Positions 24,820-33,937 of a stretch of 64,000 nucleotides of DNA are shown here, one piece after another. Below the pieces are notes generated by a model, which saw only the letters and a list, made by a program, of their open reading frames with translations, did not search any database and was not told the DNA's origin. Made by a program: the position numbers and the translations under genes. The stretch is from assembly GCF_001956695.1 (NCBI RefSeq), contig NZ_CP019070.1:1674001-1738000 (forward strand), in the 5' to 3' direction. Origin of the DNA: Poseidonibacter parvus (GTDB lineage Bacteria; Campylobacterota; Campylobacteria; Campylobacterales; Arcobacteraceae). The stretch's first letter is position 1. Every line of letters begins with the position of its first letter.

Positions 24820-25098
24820 ATGAAAAAAATTATTATTGCAGCATCAGTATTAACAGCATGTGTAGCATTCGCTAACCCTTACGCAAAATGTGCAGGTTGT
24901 CATGGAGCAAATGGAGAAAAAGTAGCATTAGGTAAATCAAAAGTTATTAAAGATATGACTAAAGCAGATTTCGTTGCAGCTTTAAAAGGTTACCAAGATG
25001 GATCTTACGGAGGACCTATGAAAGGTTTAATGAAAGGTCAAGTTAAAGGTATGGACGAAGCTACTATGAATGCGATTGCAGATAAAATAGCAAAATAA
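24820..25098 (+). CDS. Periplasmic class I cytochrome c (c553-like)
   Basis: A 92-residue protein with a signal peptide (cleavage after VAFA, about residue 18) and a single haem site C24-A-G-C-H28. Several methionines in GGPMKGLMKGQVKGMD (about 66-80) are candidates for the distal ligand. Small soluble cytochromes of this kind shuttle electrons between the bc1 complex and terminal reductases or oxidases. A strong AAAAGGAT ribosome site and a CRP/FNR-type site at about -41.5 suggest regulation by oxygen, nitrogen oxides or a similar signal. Base composition is less AT-rich than the surrounding genes, consistent with high expression. Confidence 0.88.
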   Translation: MKKIIIAASVLTACVAFANPYAKCAGCHGANGEKVALGKSKVIKDMTKADFVAALKGYQDGSYGGPMKGLMKGQVKGMDEATMNAIADKIAK

Positions 25099-25111
25099 TT
25101 CTATCAATACT

Positions 25112-25148
25112 TAATAATAGCTAGCTTTTAGCTAGTCTATTATTTTTA
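25112..25148. terminator. Terminator between cytochrome c and diguanylate cyclase genes
   Basis: TAATAG-CTAGC pairs with GCTAG-T-CTATTA around a TTTTA loop (one bulged T) and is followed on the plus strand by TTTTT. It sits 14 bases after the cytochrome stop and just before the convergent GGDEF gene's stop. Confidence 0.7.
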
Positions 25149-25154
25149 CTTACT

Positions 25155-25994
25155 TTATACAAATTCTATTCTATCACGACCATTATCTTTAGCTTTATAC
25201 ACACCTTTATCAGCTTTTTGTATCATTTCATCAACATTATTACAATCACTTAAAAAAGAAACACCAATACTTACAGTAATTGAAATATCTCGTAAAGGAT
25301 GATATAATTTTTTTGATTTAATATCTTCTTTTAACTCATTTAACTTTTGTAAAATATGGTTTTTAGTGATAAAACATAATATTATAAACTCTTCACCACC
25401 ATATCTATAAACTTCTCCATTAAGAACTTCTGCATGTTTTTTTAATTTATTAGCTAAATAAATAAGAGCTTTATCCCCTGCTTCATGTCCAAAGTTATCA
25501 TTTATACCTTTAAATCTATCAGCATCAATAAATATTGCACTTAAAAAAGAAGAATTACTTTGTCTTGAAAAAACTTTTAAATCATCTTCCATTTTTCGTC
25601 TATTATAAACCTTAGTTAAATGGTCTCTATTCATCTGATCTTTTAAAAGTTCTTTTTCTCTTAATAGTTCTTCAATTAGATTATCTTTATAATTTTCTTC
25701 TAGGTTTGTATTTTTTTGTTCTATGATTTTTCCTAAAGAAAACTCAAAACAATCTTTTGAAGAAGAATAATCTATTTTTTTACACTCAATTACAAGTAAA
25801 GGTGAATCTTTTCCTAAGCCATTTGTAATTGTTAAATTATCAAATTGTTTTATTGAGTATTCAATATTATCATTTACAATTTTAGGTTCAAGAAGTATTT
25901 TTTTCCAATATTTATTATTTTCTTTACTAAGAACTAGTATTTTTTTCAATAAAATATCTTCAAACAACTCTTTTGAAACTGAAATCTTTTGCAT
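25155..25994 (-). CDS. GGDEF-domain diguanylate cyclase
   Basis: A 279-residue protein. An N-terminal region of about 110 residues has no recognisable domain, a short coiled coil (about 105-125) follows, then a GGDEF domain with DHLTKVYNRRKMEDDL, IDADRFKGINDNFGHEAGD and the active-site motif YGGEEF. This should make cyclic di-GMP. The RxxD inhibitory site is not present at the usual place before GGEEF, so product inhibition may be absent. No membrane segment is seen, so it is cytoplasmic. The input signal is unknown. Confidence 0.88.
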   Translation of the reverse strand: MQKISVSKELFEDILLKKILVLSKENNKYWKKILLEPKIVNDNIEYSIKQFDNLTITNGLGKDSPLLVIECKKIDYSSSKDCFEFSLGKIIEQKNTNLEENYKDNLIEELLREKELLKDQMNRDHLTKVYNRRKMEDDLKVFSRQSNSSFLSAIFIDADRFKGINDNFGHEAGDKALIYLANKLKKHAEVLNGEVYRYGGEEFIILCFITKNHILQKLNELKEDIKSKKLYHPLRDISITVSIGVSFLSDCNNVDEMIQKADKGVYKAKDNGRDRIEFV

Positions 25995-26162
25995 CTTATA
26001 TAATTTCCTAAAATAATCTATTAAAACTATATCAAGTAATAACTTAGCTATATATTTGGAATATGTTCAAAAATATATTATAATAAGTTTTTCTTATAAT
26101 ATATTCATAAGTATTTAATATACTATATTGTATTATCTAAAAAATTTATTTAAGGACTTATA

Positions 26163-27323
26163 ATGACTTTAAGAGAAAAATTTTCTCCCATGTGTTTTTT
26201 ATCAGCATTAGGTGCTGGTGGTTTATCAGTATCATTTTTTATGTATTTAATGTTTTTAGTACCTCATGAAGGTGCTCCAATGGCAACTTTTGATTTTATA
26301 TACCCTCAACTATTAAAAGGGAACTGGCTATCTTTAGTATCTGCTTTTTCACTTGTATTTATAATTGCTTTTGCATTTTTACATTTTAAACTCTTAATTT
26401 GGAATACAAAACAATTTAATATGTATAAGAAATCAGATACATATAAAGAATTAAAGAATTCAAATGCAGAAATTACTTTAATGACAATACCACTTACCTT
26501 TACAATGACGATAAATGTATGTTTTGTTTTAGGAGCTGTTTTTGTTCCAGGTCTTTGGGGAATTGTTGAGTACTTATTTCCTTTTGCGTTAATAGGATTT
26601 ATGATAACAGGATTCTTTGGATTAAAAATATTTTTTAATTACTTTTCAAGAATTATTATAAATGGCGATTTTGATTTTACAAAAAACAATAATCTTTCAC
26701 AAATGATTTCAATTTTTGCTTTTGCAATGATTGCTGTTGGTTTTGCAGCTCCTGGAGCTATGAGTCATAATATTGAAATAAATGCGATTGGTATTTTTGG
26801 TGCATTATTCTTTATGGCTTTATCACTTTTACTATTAGTAATAAAACTTACAATTGGTTTTAAAAATATGTTTGAACATGGTATTTCAGCTGAAGCATCT
26901 CCATCTTTATGGATTATTATTCCTATTTTAACACTTTTAGGAATTACAGGTGTTAGAATCTCTTTTGGGCTTGACCATAATTTTGGTGCAACTGTTGATA
27001 AGTCTTCATTATTCACTCTTACTTCAATTATTGTTTCTTTACAAATTATATTTGGAGTATTAGGCTATAAAATCATGAATCAACTAGGATATTTTGAAAA
27101 ATTTGTTGATGGAAAAGATAAATCATCTGTATCATTTGCACTAATCTGTCCTGGTGTTGCATTTATGGTATTTGGAATGTTTTTTATAAACTTTGGACTT
27201 ACTTTTAATGGTATTATTGATAAATATTCACTTGCATATTTTATTCTTATGCTACCTTTTATTTTTGTTCAATACAAAACAGTTATTTATTTCTTTAAAT
27301 TAAAGAAAAAGTTCTTTTTTTAA
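26163..27323 (+). CDS. Multi-pass membrane protein, possibly TsoY family
   Basis: A 386-residue protein with about ten membrane helices, starting LREKFSPMCFLSALGAGGLSV. Conserved-looking polar residues include FVPGLW, PGAMSHN and SFGLDHNF. I associate this N-terminus with the TsoY family annotated in Campylobacterota, but from memory only; otherwise it resembles the tellurite-resistance/dicarboxylate transporter type of fold. Transport substrate unknown. An AAGGA ribosome site precedes the ATG, and TATAAT-like sequences fill the 168-base upstream gap. It is monocistronic as far as visible. Confidence 0.6.
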   Translation: MTLREKFSPMCFLSALGAGGLSVSFFMYLMFLVPHEGAPMATFDFIYPQLLKGNWLSLVSAFSLVFIIAFAFLHFKLLIWNTKQFNMYKKSDTYKELKNSNAEITLMTIPLTFTMTINVCFVLGAVFVPGLWGIVEYLFPFALIGFMITGFFGLKIFFNYFSRIIINGDFDFTKNNNLSQMISIFAFAMIAVGFAAPGAMSHNIEINAIGIFGALFFMALSLLLLVIKLTIGFKNMFEHGISAEASPSLWIIIPILTLLGITGVRISFGLDHNFGATVDKSSLFTLTSIIVSLQIIFGVLGYKIMNQLGYFEKFVDGKDKSSVSFALICPGVAFMVFGMFFINFGLTFNGIIDKYSLAYFILMLPFIFVQYKTVIYFFKLKKKFFF

Positions 27324-27381
27324 TAAATAGAAAAATTATAAAATGGTACAATCTCTATATTAAAAATAGAGGCTGTTACCT

Positions 27382-28659
27382 ATGACAAAAAGCAAAAAAC
27401 TTAGAAATATTCTTTTACTCTCTACACTCATATTATTTACTGCATGTTCACAAAAAGAACCTCTTGTAAAAGTAAAGAAAAATGATCTGATAAAAAGTAC
27501 AAAACTTGCAAACAATAACTTTATGAATCAAAATAAAGAAAGTGATAAATATCTATCAAAATATTTTAGACCATGGAATCAAAGTAAAGCTACATACAAT
27601 TTAAAAGATGCAACTTGGGGTTTTTCATACAAAAATAAAACTGTATATTTAGAAAACCATATAAAAGCAGATGAAAAATGGTTTAATAAACAAATTGATA
27701 ATTCAAATTTTGAAAAATACAATACTTTACTAAAGAAAGCAATTACACTAAAAAACACTAATATTAGAGTTTTCCCAACATCATCACCAATGTTTTATAA
27801 TCCAAATAAAGCAGGTGAAGGTTTTCCTTTTGATTACAACCAGAACTCTGCTATTAAAATAAATACTCCAATATTTGTTTCTCATTATTCAAAAGATAAA
27901 GCATGGGTTTATATGCAATCTAATAGTGTTGGAGGATGGATTCATATTAGAGACATAGCATTTGTTGATAAAGAATTTATCAATGAGTTTAAAACAAACA
28001 ACTACAGTGTAGCAATAGAAGAAAAGTTTCCAATATATGACAATACTTTTAGAGAATATGTAAAAGTAGCTACTATTTTTCCAAAAGCAGCAAATAAATA
28101 TATTATTGCAAAAAAAGATTTTGATAATAATGCAATAATTACATATATTGATATAGACCCAAATTCAGTTGAATCAATGCCTTTAGAATTTAATTCTAGA
28201 AATAGAATAAAAATTGCAAAAGCATTACTAGATGAACCTTATGGTTGGGGTGGATTATTAAACAATAGAGATTGTTCAAGTTTTACACAAGATTTTTTTG
28301 CTCCATTTGGAAAGTACCTTTCTAGAAACTCAAAAGCACAAACAAAAAATGGTAAATATCATGACATCTCAAGTTTTACAAAAAAACAAAAAAAAGAATA
28401 TATAAGAAAAAATGCAATTCCTTTTTCTACATTAGTGTATTTAAAAGGTCATATTATGCTTTATATTGGACAAAAACAAAATGAACCACTTGTAATGCAC
28501 AATATGTGGAGTGTAAGACTTAAGAACAAATATGGAAAGAAATATCGACATATTATTGGAAAAGCTACAATTACAACACTAGAACCAGGAAAAGAGTTAA
28601 AAGATTTTGATGAAAACAACAATATTCTTAGACAAGTTAAAGGTATTGTAATATTATAA
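27382..28659 (+). CDS. Lipoprotein SH3 / NlpC-P60 cell-wall peptidase
   Basis: A 425-residue exported peptidoglycan hydrolase. The signal peptide ends in a lipobox (LFTAC, Cys about 22). A middle part (about 130-235) looks like bacterial SH3 domains (VFPTSSPMFYN, AWVYMQSNSVGGWIHIRDIAFV), and the C-terminal third is an NlpC/P60 (C40) domain with catalytic C298 in RDCSSF and H357 in LKGHIMLYIG, after the EPYGWGG lead-in. Such enzymes cut stem peptides between D-Glu and the diamino acid. It has its own GAGG ribosome site. Confidence 0.88.
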   Translation: MTKSKKLRNILLLSTLILFTACSQKEPLVKVKKNDLIKSTKLANNNFMNQNKESDKYLSKYFRPWNQSKATYNLKDATWGFSYKNKTVYLENHIKADEKWFNKQIDNSNFEKYNTLLKKAITLKNTNIRVFPTSSPMFYNPNKAGEGFPFDYNQNSAIKINTPIFVSHYSKDKAWVYMQSNSVGGWIHIRDIAFVDKEFINEFKTNNYSVAIEEKFPIYDNTFREYVKVATIFPKAANKYIIAKKDFDNNAIITYIDIDPNSVESMPLEFNSRNRIKIAKALLDEPYGWGGLLNNRDCSSFTQDFFAPFGKYLSRNSKAQTKNGKYHDISSFTKKQKKEYIRKNAIPFSTLVYLKGHIMLYIGQKQNEPLVMHNMWSVRLKNKYGKKYRHIIGKATITTLEPGKELKDFDENNNILRQVKGIVIL

Positions 28660-28731
28660 AACTTATATAAAACACCTACAGAATAATTTCTGTTAGTAAT
28701 ATACTGACATATAAATCGAAAGGAATATATT

Positions 28732-30153
28732 ATGAATGTATTACTAACAGGCTCAAATGGATATATTGGAAGAAGATTAAAACAAAAATTAATTGAAAAA
28801 GAAGATATTAATCTAAGACTTTTTGTTCGAGATAAGAAAATTCTATCTTCAAAAAAACACAAAAATATTGAAGTGGTTGAAGGTGATACTTTTGATAAAG
28901 AAAAACTAAAAATAGCACTTAAAGACATTGATATAGCTTATTATTTAGTTCACTCTTTAAATAATGAAAACTACAAAGAACTTGATAAAATTTCGGCTCA
29001 AAACTTTATTGATATTGCAAAAGAATGCGGTGTAAAAAGAGTGATTTATTTAGGTGGTCTTGGAGTTAAAAATGAGAATACAAGCGAGCATTTATTAAGT
29101 AGATTAGAAACAGGAGAAATACTTTCTTCAAGAAAAGAAGTACAAAATATATGGATTAGAGCTGGAGTTATAATAGGTTCAGGAAGTACAAGCTTTGAAA
29201 TTATTAGAAATTTAACAGAAAAACTTCCAATAATGACAACTCCAAAATGGGTTGAAACAAAAGCACAGCCAATTGGTGTTGATGATGTTATTGCTTATTT
29301 ATTAGAATCTTTATATATAAAAGAAAAAGATAACCTTGTAGTTGATATTGGAAGTGAACAATTAACTTACAAAGAAATGATGCTTCAATCAGCTAAGGCT
29401 TTAGGGCTTAAAAGAGTGATAATTCCTCTTCCTTTTTTAACAATAAATATCTCATCATATTGGTTAAATCTTTTTACTCCTGTTCCATTTGGAGTTGCAA
29501 AAGCACTAATTGAAGGATTAAAATCAGAAGTAATAATTCAAAATGACAATGCAAAAAAATATTATCCAAATATAATACCAACAAAATTTATAGATGCAGT
29601 AAAACAAGCAGTTGTAGTAATACAACAGAATCAAGTAATTTCTAGATGGAGTGATAACCTTGGAAAAGATTGGAATAAAGACCATTCAAAAGAAATAGCA
29701 GATGCAATATTTTTAGATAGAAAAGAATTTGATATTAGTAATATTCCAAAAGAAAAAGTATATGCAAGTTTTATTAGTATTGGTGGGAAAAATGGTTGGT
29801 TTGAATTTGATTTTCTTTGGGAAATTCGAGGCTTTATTGATAAAATGATTGGTGGAGTTGGACTAAAAAGAGGAAGAAGAGACCAATATAATCTTAGAAT
29901 TGGAGATAGCTTAGATTTTTGGAAAGTAGTTGATATCAAAAAAAATGAAAGATTACTTTTATTTGCTCAAATGAAACTACCAGGAAGAGCTTGGTTAGAG
30001 TTTAAAATCAAAGATAATAAACTAATCCAAACAGCTTATTATTATCCAAAAGGACTTTTTGGAAGAATATATTGGTATTCACTTGTACCTATTCATTATT
30101 TTGTATTTAAAAATATGATAAGTAATATTGTTAAAAAAGCTAAGAGTTCATAA
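28732..30153 (+). CDS. NAD(P)-binding SDR-type protein with DUF2867-like C-terminus
   Basis: A 473-residue protein. The N-terminal part is an atypical short-chain dehydrogenase/NmrA-like Rossmann fold starting VLLTGSNGYIGRRLKQKL, with DIAYYLVHSLNN and RVIYLGGLG segments. After about residue 320 a second region (for example GLKRGRRDQYNLRIGDSLDFW and AQMKLPGRAWLEFKI) fits the DUF2867 ligand-binding type. The combination occurs in uncharacterised oxidoreductases, sometimes annotated as DoxX-linked or nucleoside-diphosphate-sugar epimerase-like. AAAGGA precedes the ATG. Substrate unknown. Confidence 0.82.
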   Translation: MNVLLTGSNGYIGRRLKQKLIEKEDINLRLFVRDKKILSSKKHKNIEVVEGDTFDKEKLKIALKDIDIAYYLVHSLNNENYKELDKISAQNFIDIAKECGVKRVIYLGGLGVKNENTSEHLLSRLETGEILSSRKEVQNIWIRAGVIIGSGSTSFEIIRNLTEKLPIMTTPKWVETKAQPIGVDDVIAYLLESLYIKEKDNLVVDIGSEQLTYKEMMLQSAKALGLKRVIIPLPFLTINISSYWLNLFTPVPFGVAKALIEGLKSEVIIQNDNAKKYYPNIIPTKFIDAVKQAVVVIQQNQVISRWSDNLGKDWNKDHSKEIADAIFLDRKEFDISNIPKEKVYASFISIGGKNGWFEFDFLWEIRGFIDKMIGGVGLKRGRRDQYNLRIGDSLDFWKVVDIKKNERLLLFAQMKLPGRAWLEFKIKDNKLIQTAYYYPKGLFGRIYWYSLVPIHYFVFKNMISNIVKKAKSS

Positions 30154-30160
30154 ATAAATA

Positions 30161-30197
30161 TTCAAATATCTATTTAGTGAAATAAACCATATTTGAA
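30161..30197. terminator. Shared hairpin of convergent SDR and 119-residue genes
   Basis: Outer arms TTCAAATAT (30161-30169) and ATATTTGAA (30189-30197) enclose an inner stem TATTT / AAATA with an AGTG loop. The stop codon of the minus-strand gene (30170-30172) lies inside. No long T-run, so termination strength is uncertain. Confidence 0.5.
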
Positions 30198-30529
30198 GAT
30201 ACGTCAGTTTTAATAAAATACCAAGTTTCGTCTCTTAAAATCAATTCTTGGCAAACTAATAAACCAACAAATTGACCTGAATAACAATCATCTTGAGAAC
30301 AAGCTTTTGTAAAAGCTTCTTCCCAAATAGTATTGCGCCAAGTATTTCTTGGAAAGATACTTCTCACGACAAGTTTTGAATTACTCTTTAGTTTTTCATC
30401 AATAATATCATTAATTGTTTCAATCATTATCTGATATGAAGATTTAGACAGTCTAAGTTTACAGATTTCAAAATAGTTTTTATGCCAAACTTCATCTATA
30501 GTATTTTCATTAATATTCTTTAACATCAT
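30170..30529 (-). CDS. Hypothetical protein, 119 residues
   Basis: A soluble protein with no signal peptide and no family that I recognise. Visible features are a helical N-terminal half and a Trp-rich middle (NTWRNTIWEEAF) followed by CSQDDCYSGQF. It starts with two consecutive Met codons and only a weak ribosome site (AAAAAGTAG). It stands alone on the minus strand between the convergent SDR gene and the RND operon. Composition fits the neighbourhood, so it is probably a native gene. Confidence 0.55.
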   Translation of the reverse strand: MMLKNINENTIDEVWHKNYFEICKLRLSKSSYQIMIETINDIIDEKLKSNSKLVVRSIFPRNTWRNTIWEEAFTKACSQDDCYSGQFVGLLVCQELILRDETWYFIKTDVSSNMVYFTK

Positions 30530-30599
30530 TACTACTTTTTAAATATTATATATAAAGTATAATCTTTTTATATTAATAAGTAAGTATAATATATATACT

Positions 30600-33500
30600 T
30601 TATTCAGATTTTCTTAAATAAATAATTCTATAAATCATAGGTACAAAATAAAGATTTAAAATCGTAGCCCATAATATTCCAAAACCTAAAGATACAGCCA
30701 TTGGCTGTAAAATCAAGGCTTGACCTGAAGAGAAGAAAATAAGAGTAGAAAGTCCTAGTATTGTTGTAACTGATGTTAATAATATTGGTCTTAATCTCAT
30801 TTTTGCTAACTCTACCATTTCAGCTAAAGTTTTTGCTTTTTTAATAAAGTCCATCATAATAATTCCATCATTTACAATAACACCCGCAAGTCCTACTATT
30901 CCAATTAAACTTGGCATTGAAACATTTATTCCCATTACAACGTGACCTATTAAGACACCTAAAACAGATAAGGGAATTGTACTTAAAATGATTAGAGGTT
31001 TTACAATTGAGTCAAACATCCAAACAAGTGCCATAAAGATAAGAATAACAGCTATTAAAGCAGCCTGCCCCATTTCTCTTTGCACTTTCTCATTTTCTTG
31101 TTGTTCACCTTTTATTTCTAAAGTAACAGTTTTTCTAAGCTCATCGATATCACTTTGTATTGTTTGAAAAACTTCAGCTGATGTAACTTTGTTTAAAGAA
31201 GCTGTTACACTTATAATTTGCTCATTATTCTCTTTAAATATTTGTGAATATGCAGGTACTTTTATAAAATCAACAACTTCACTTAAAAGAACTTTTTGAC
31301 CACTTGAAGTAGTGATTTCAAAAGTATCTAAACTATTTAAAATATCTTTTGATTTACTCTCAAAAATAATATCAACAATACCTTGATTATCAAACATTTT
31401 TGAGTAAGTTCCTTTAAAATAAAAAGGTCTTAATTCATTTAATATAGTCTCTTCACTAATTCCAATATTATTTCCATAAGAGTTTACTTTAAACTTTAAT
31501 TCATAATTTCCTGTTAGTGCATCATCAGCTATATTTGAAACTCCATTTGTTTTAGAAAAAGAATCTTTTAATTTTTTAACAGCAAGTGCTACTTTTTCTT
31601 TTTCTCCTGAAACTGCTATTTCAATATCATTTTTAACAATTCCAGCTTGTGGAACAAATACTTTTAATTCATCATACGTTCCAGAACTAATATCAGCACT
31701 TAAAATCTCTTTTAACTGCTCTTCCATATCTTGAGCTGCAATATTTCTAATCATATTAGTATTGTCATATTTTGGCGAAAGATAAGGGTTTACAAACTCT
31801 TCAAAAATATTTGTAGGTGCTCTTTCATGTAAGTTTACAAATATATGAAAATAAAACTCTTCATAATGAGGTTGATTTTTACCATCAAGTTTCATTCCCG
31901 TAACTGAAGATACTGAACTTACTACATTTTTAAAATCAACTGAGTTTAATATCTTCTTTTCAATATCAAATACAAGTTGTTCTGTTTGTTCAATTTTTTT
32001 ACCAACTCCAACAGAACCTGTTATATATATTTGAGTTGAATCAAAAGAAGGCATAAACTCAAACTTTTGAGTTTTGAATATAATTACAGATGAACCGATA
32101 ATTGTAGCTATCATAATGATTATTGCAATATATTTCCATTTTAATAAAAACTCTAAAATATTTCCATATAGCTTATAGTTAAAATCCCAAACTTTGTGAG
32201 ATTTTCTTTCATCTTTACTTACTTTTAGTATTTCTTGTGCATGTAGAGGTAAAAAGAAAAATGCTTCTACAAGTGAACTTATAAGAAGTATTGTAATCAT
32301 TACAGGAAGTATTTGCATAAACTTCCCTACTTCTCCTGTCATTAGTAATATTGGTAAAAAAGCAAATATTGTTGTTGCTGTTGCTGTTAAAACAGCAGGG
32401 AACATTTCTAATGCTCCATCACGTGCTGCTGTAAACTTATCTTTGCCCATTTCAAGATGTCTATAGATATTTTCACCTACAACAATTGCTTCATCAACAA
32501 GCATTCCTAAAGCAATTAAAGCTCCAAGCAAAGAAAGCATATTTAAACTATATCCCATATAATCAGCACCAATTAAACCAATCATAAAGGAAGTTGGAAT
32601 TCCAATTGCTATTACAATAGCAATTCTTACATTTATAAATATAAATAGTGCAATAAATAGTAAAATTAAACCAAATAAAATATTTGAAACAACAGTATTA
32701 AGTCTATTTTTAATCCAAATAGAAGTATCAATATAAGTATCAAACTCTAAATTCTCATACTTTTTATCAAAATCTTTTGCAATTTCTTTGATTTGTTTTA
32801 CAAGTTCAATTGCATCACCTTCTACACCTTTATTTATTCCTACTGCAATATTTGTTTTTGCATTAAAATGAGAGATATCTGCTACATCACCTAGTGTATA
32901 TTTAACATTTGCTATATCTTTTAAATAAAGAGAAGTTCCGTTTATTCGTATTAAAGTATTTTTTATTTTTTCAATATCTTTTTCACCATTATATGTAGAT
33001 AAATAATAGTGCGTTGAAGAGTCTTTAATAGAACCAATTGGAAAAATAGAGCTTAAAGATTGAACTGCGTTTATAACACTTAATTTATTTAAGCCATATG
33101 CATCAATTTTTTCATCATTAAAAGTTATTAGAAGCTCTTTATCACTTTTTCCAAAAACTGAAACTTGTGATAAATCTTTTAATTGCATAACTTTTGATTT
33201 TACATCTGTAGCAACTTCAATCAAGTACTCTTTTGAAACATCTTGTTTTGATGAAACTGAAATATTTATCAAAGGAAAAGCGTGTTCAAGTGTTTTAACA
33301 GTTGGTTCATCCATATCAGAAGGTAAGTTTGTTTTAATTTTTGTAACAATATCTTTTACATCATCAACAATTTCATTTGCTTTATACCCGTCTTTTAAAT
33401 CAACTTTGATATTAAAACTTCCATTTTTAATAGTAGAAGAAATAGTATCAGCAGAACTTAAACCTAAAAGTTCATCTTCAATATCTGAAACTGCAATTTT

Positions 33501-33686
33501 ATCAAGTAATTCTGAACTTGCACCCGTGTAATAGCCACTAATAGAAACAGCATCTAAAGCAGATGGTGGAAAAATTTCTTTTGGTATTTTAAAATAAGAA
33601 AAAAAAGCAAGCAATAAAATAAAAAGAAGAAACATATGATTTAAAATAGGTTTCTTTAATGCAAACTCTATAATGCTTTTTATCAT
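30600..33686 (-). CDS. RND-family efflux permease (AcrB-like)
   Basis: A 1028-residue proton-driven inner-membrane pump: one N-terminal helix, a large periplasmic domain, a central helix block containing GMLVDEAIVVGEN (the proton-relay acidic pair is Asp-Glu rather than Asp-Asp), a second periplasmic domain and a final block with GIVGLAGVIVNDGIIMMDFI. The membrane-fusion and outer-membrane partners are not nearby. The ATG overlaps the stop of the ftsL-like gene by 4 bases, so it is co-translated with a cell-division block, an arrangement that hints at an envelope lipid or peptide substrate rather than drugs. Substrate unknown. Confidence 0.9.
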   Translation of the reverse strand: MIKSIIEFALKKPILNHMFLLFILLLAFFSYFKIPKEIFPPSALDAVSISGYYTGASSELLDKIAVSDIEDELLGLSSADTISSTIKNGSFNIKVDLKDGYKANEIVDDVKDIVTKIKTNLPSDMDEPTVKTLEHAFPLINISVSSKQDVSKEYLIEVATDVKSKVMQLKDLSQVSVFGKSDKELLITFNDEKIDAYGLNKLSVINAVQSLSSIFPIGSIKDSSTHYYLSTYNGEKDIEKIKNTLIRINGTSLYLKDIANVKYTLGDVADISHFNAKTNIAVGINKGVEGDAIELVKQIKEIAKDFDKKYENLEFDTYIDTSIWIKNRLNTVVSNILFGLILLFIALFIFINVRIAIVIAIGIPTSFMIGLIGADYMGYSLNMLSLLGALIALGMLVDEAIVVGENIYRHLEMGKDKFTAARDGALEMFPAVLTATATTIFAFLPILLMTGEVGKFMQILPVMITILLISSLVEAFFFLPLHAQEILKVSKDERKSHKVWDFNYKLYGNILEFLLKWKYIAIIIMIATIIGSSVIIFKTQKFEFMPSFDSTQIYITGSVGVGKKIEQTEQLVFDIEKKILNSVDFKNVVSSVSSVTGMKLDGKNQPHYEEFYFHIFVNLHERAPTNIFEEFVNPYLSPKYDNTNMIRNIAAQDMEEQLKEILSADISSGTYDELKVFVPQAGIVKNDIEIAVSGEKEKVALAVKKLKDSFSKTNGVSNIADDALTGNYELKFKVNSYGNNIGISEETILNELRPFYFKGTYSKMFDNQGIVDIIFESKSKDILNSLDTFEITTSSGQKVLLSEVVDFIKVPAYSQIFKENNEQIISVTASLNKVTSAEVFQTIQSDIDELRKTVTLEIKGEQQENEKVQREMGQAALIAVILIFMALVWMFDSIVKPLIILSTIPLSVLGVLIGHVVMGINVSMPSLIGIVGLAGVIVNDGIIMMDFIKKAKTLAEMVELAKMRLRPILLTSVTTILGLSTLIFFSSGQALILQPMAVSLGFGILWATILNLYFVPMIYRIIYLRKSE

Positions 33687-33937
33687 TTCTCATCTTTTAA
33701 AGGATTAAATAATAGTGAATCAATAATTTGATTTTTAAATTTCATATCTTCTAATTGTTGTGCTAAGAATTTATTTTCTTCTTGTAGTGAAATATAGTGA
33801 GCATATAATTTATTGATATCTTTACTAATATAATAAATATTGTTTCTAAAATATATTTTCGGAAAATACAAAATAACAGCAATAAAAAGTATTGAAAATA
33901 CAATTACTAAAGAATTAACAGCATTTAATTTAATCAA
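33683..33937 (-). CDS. FtsL-like small bitopic membrane protein
   Basis: An 84-residue protein with a single membrane helix (about 8-25) followed by a coiled-coil-prone region (INKLYAHYISLQEENKFLAQQLEDM). Topology, size and position directly after rsmH match the divisome protein FtsL, whose sequence is poorly conserved. It starts at a TTG (33937) with AAGGA upstream, and the start lies within the last codons of rsmH (8-base overlap). It overlaps the RND permease by 4 bases. FtsL identity is inferred from synteny and shape only. Confidence 0.6.
   Translation of the reverse strand: MIKLNAVNSLVIVFSILFIAVILYFPKIYFRNNIYYISKDINKLYAHYISLQEENKFLAQQLEDMKFKNQIIDSLLFNPLKDEK

Noticed and set aside
28461-28928. 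155-codon minus-strand open frame
   Set aside because: It covers the 3' end of the NlpC/P60 gene and the 5' end of the SDR gene, both of which have clear motifs. The antisense frame is Ser/Phe/Leu-rich, as expected from the reverse of AT-rich coding DNA.
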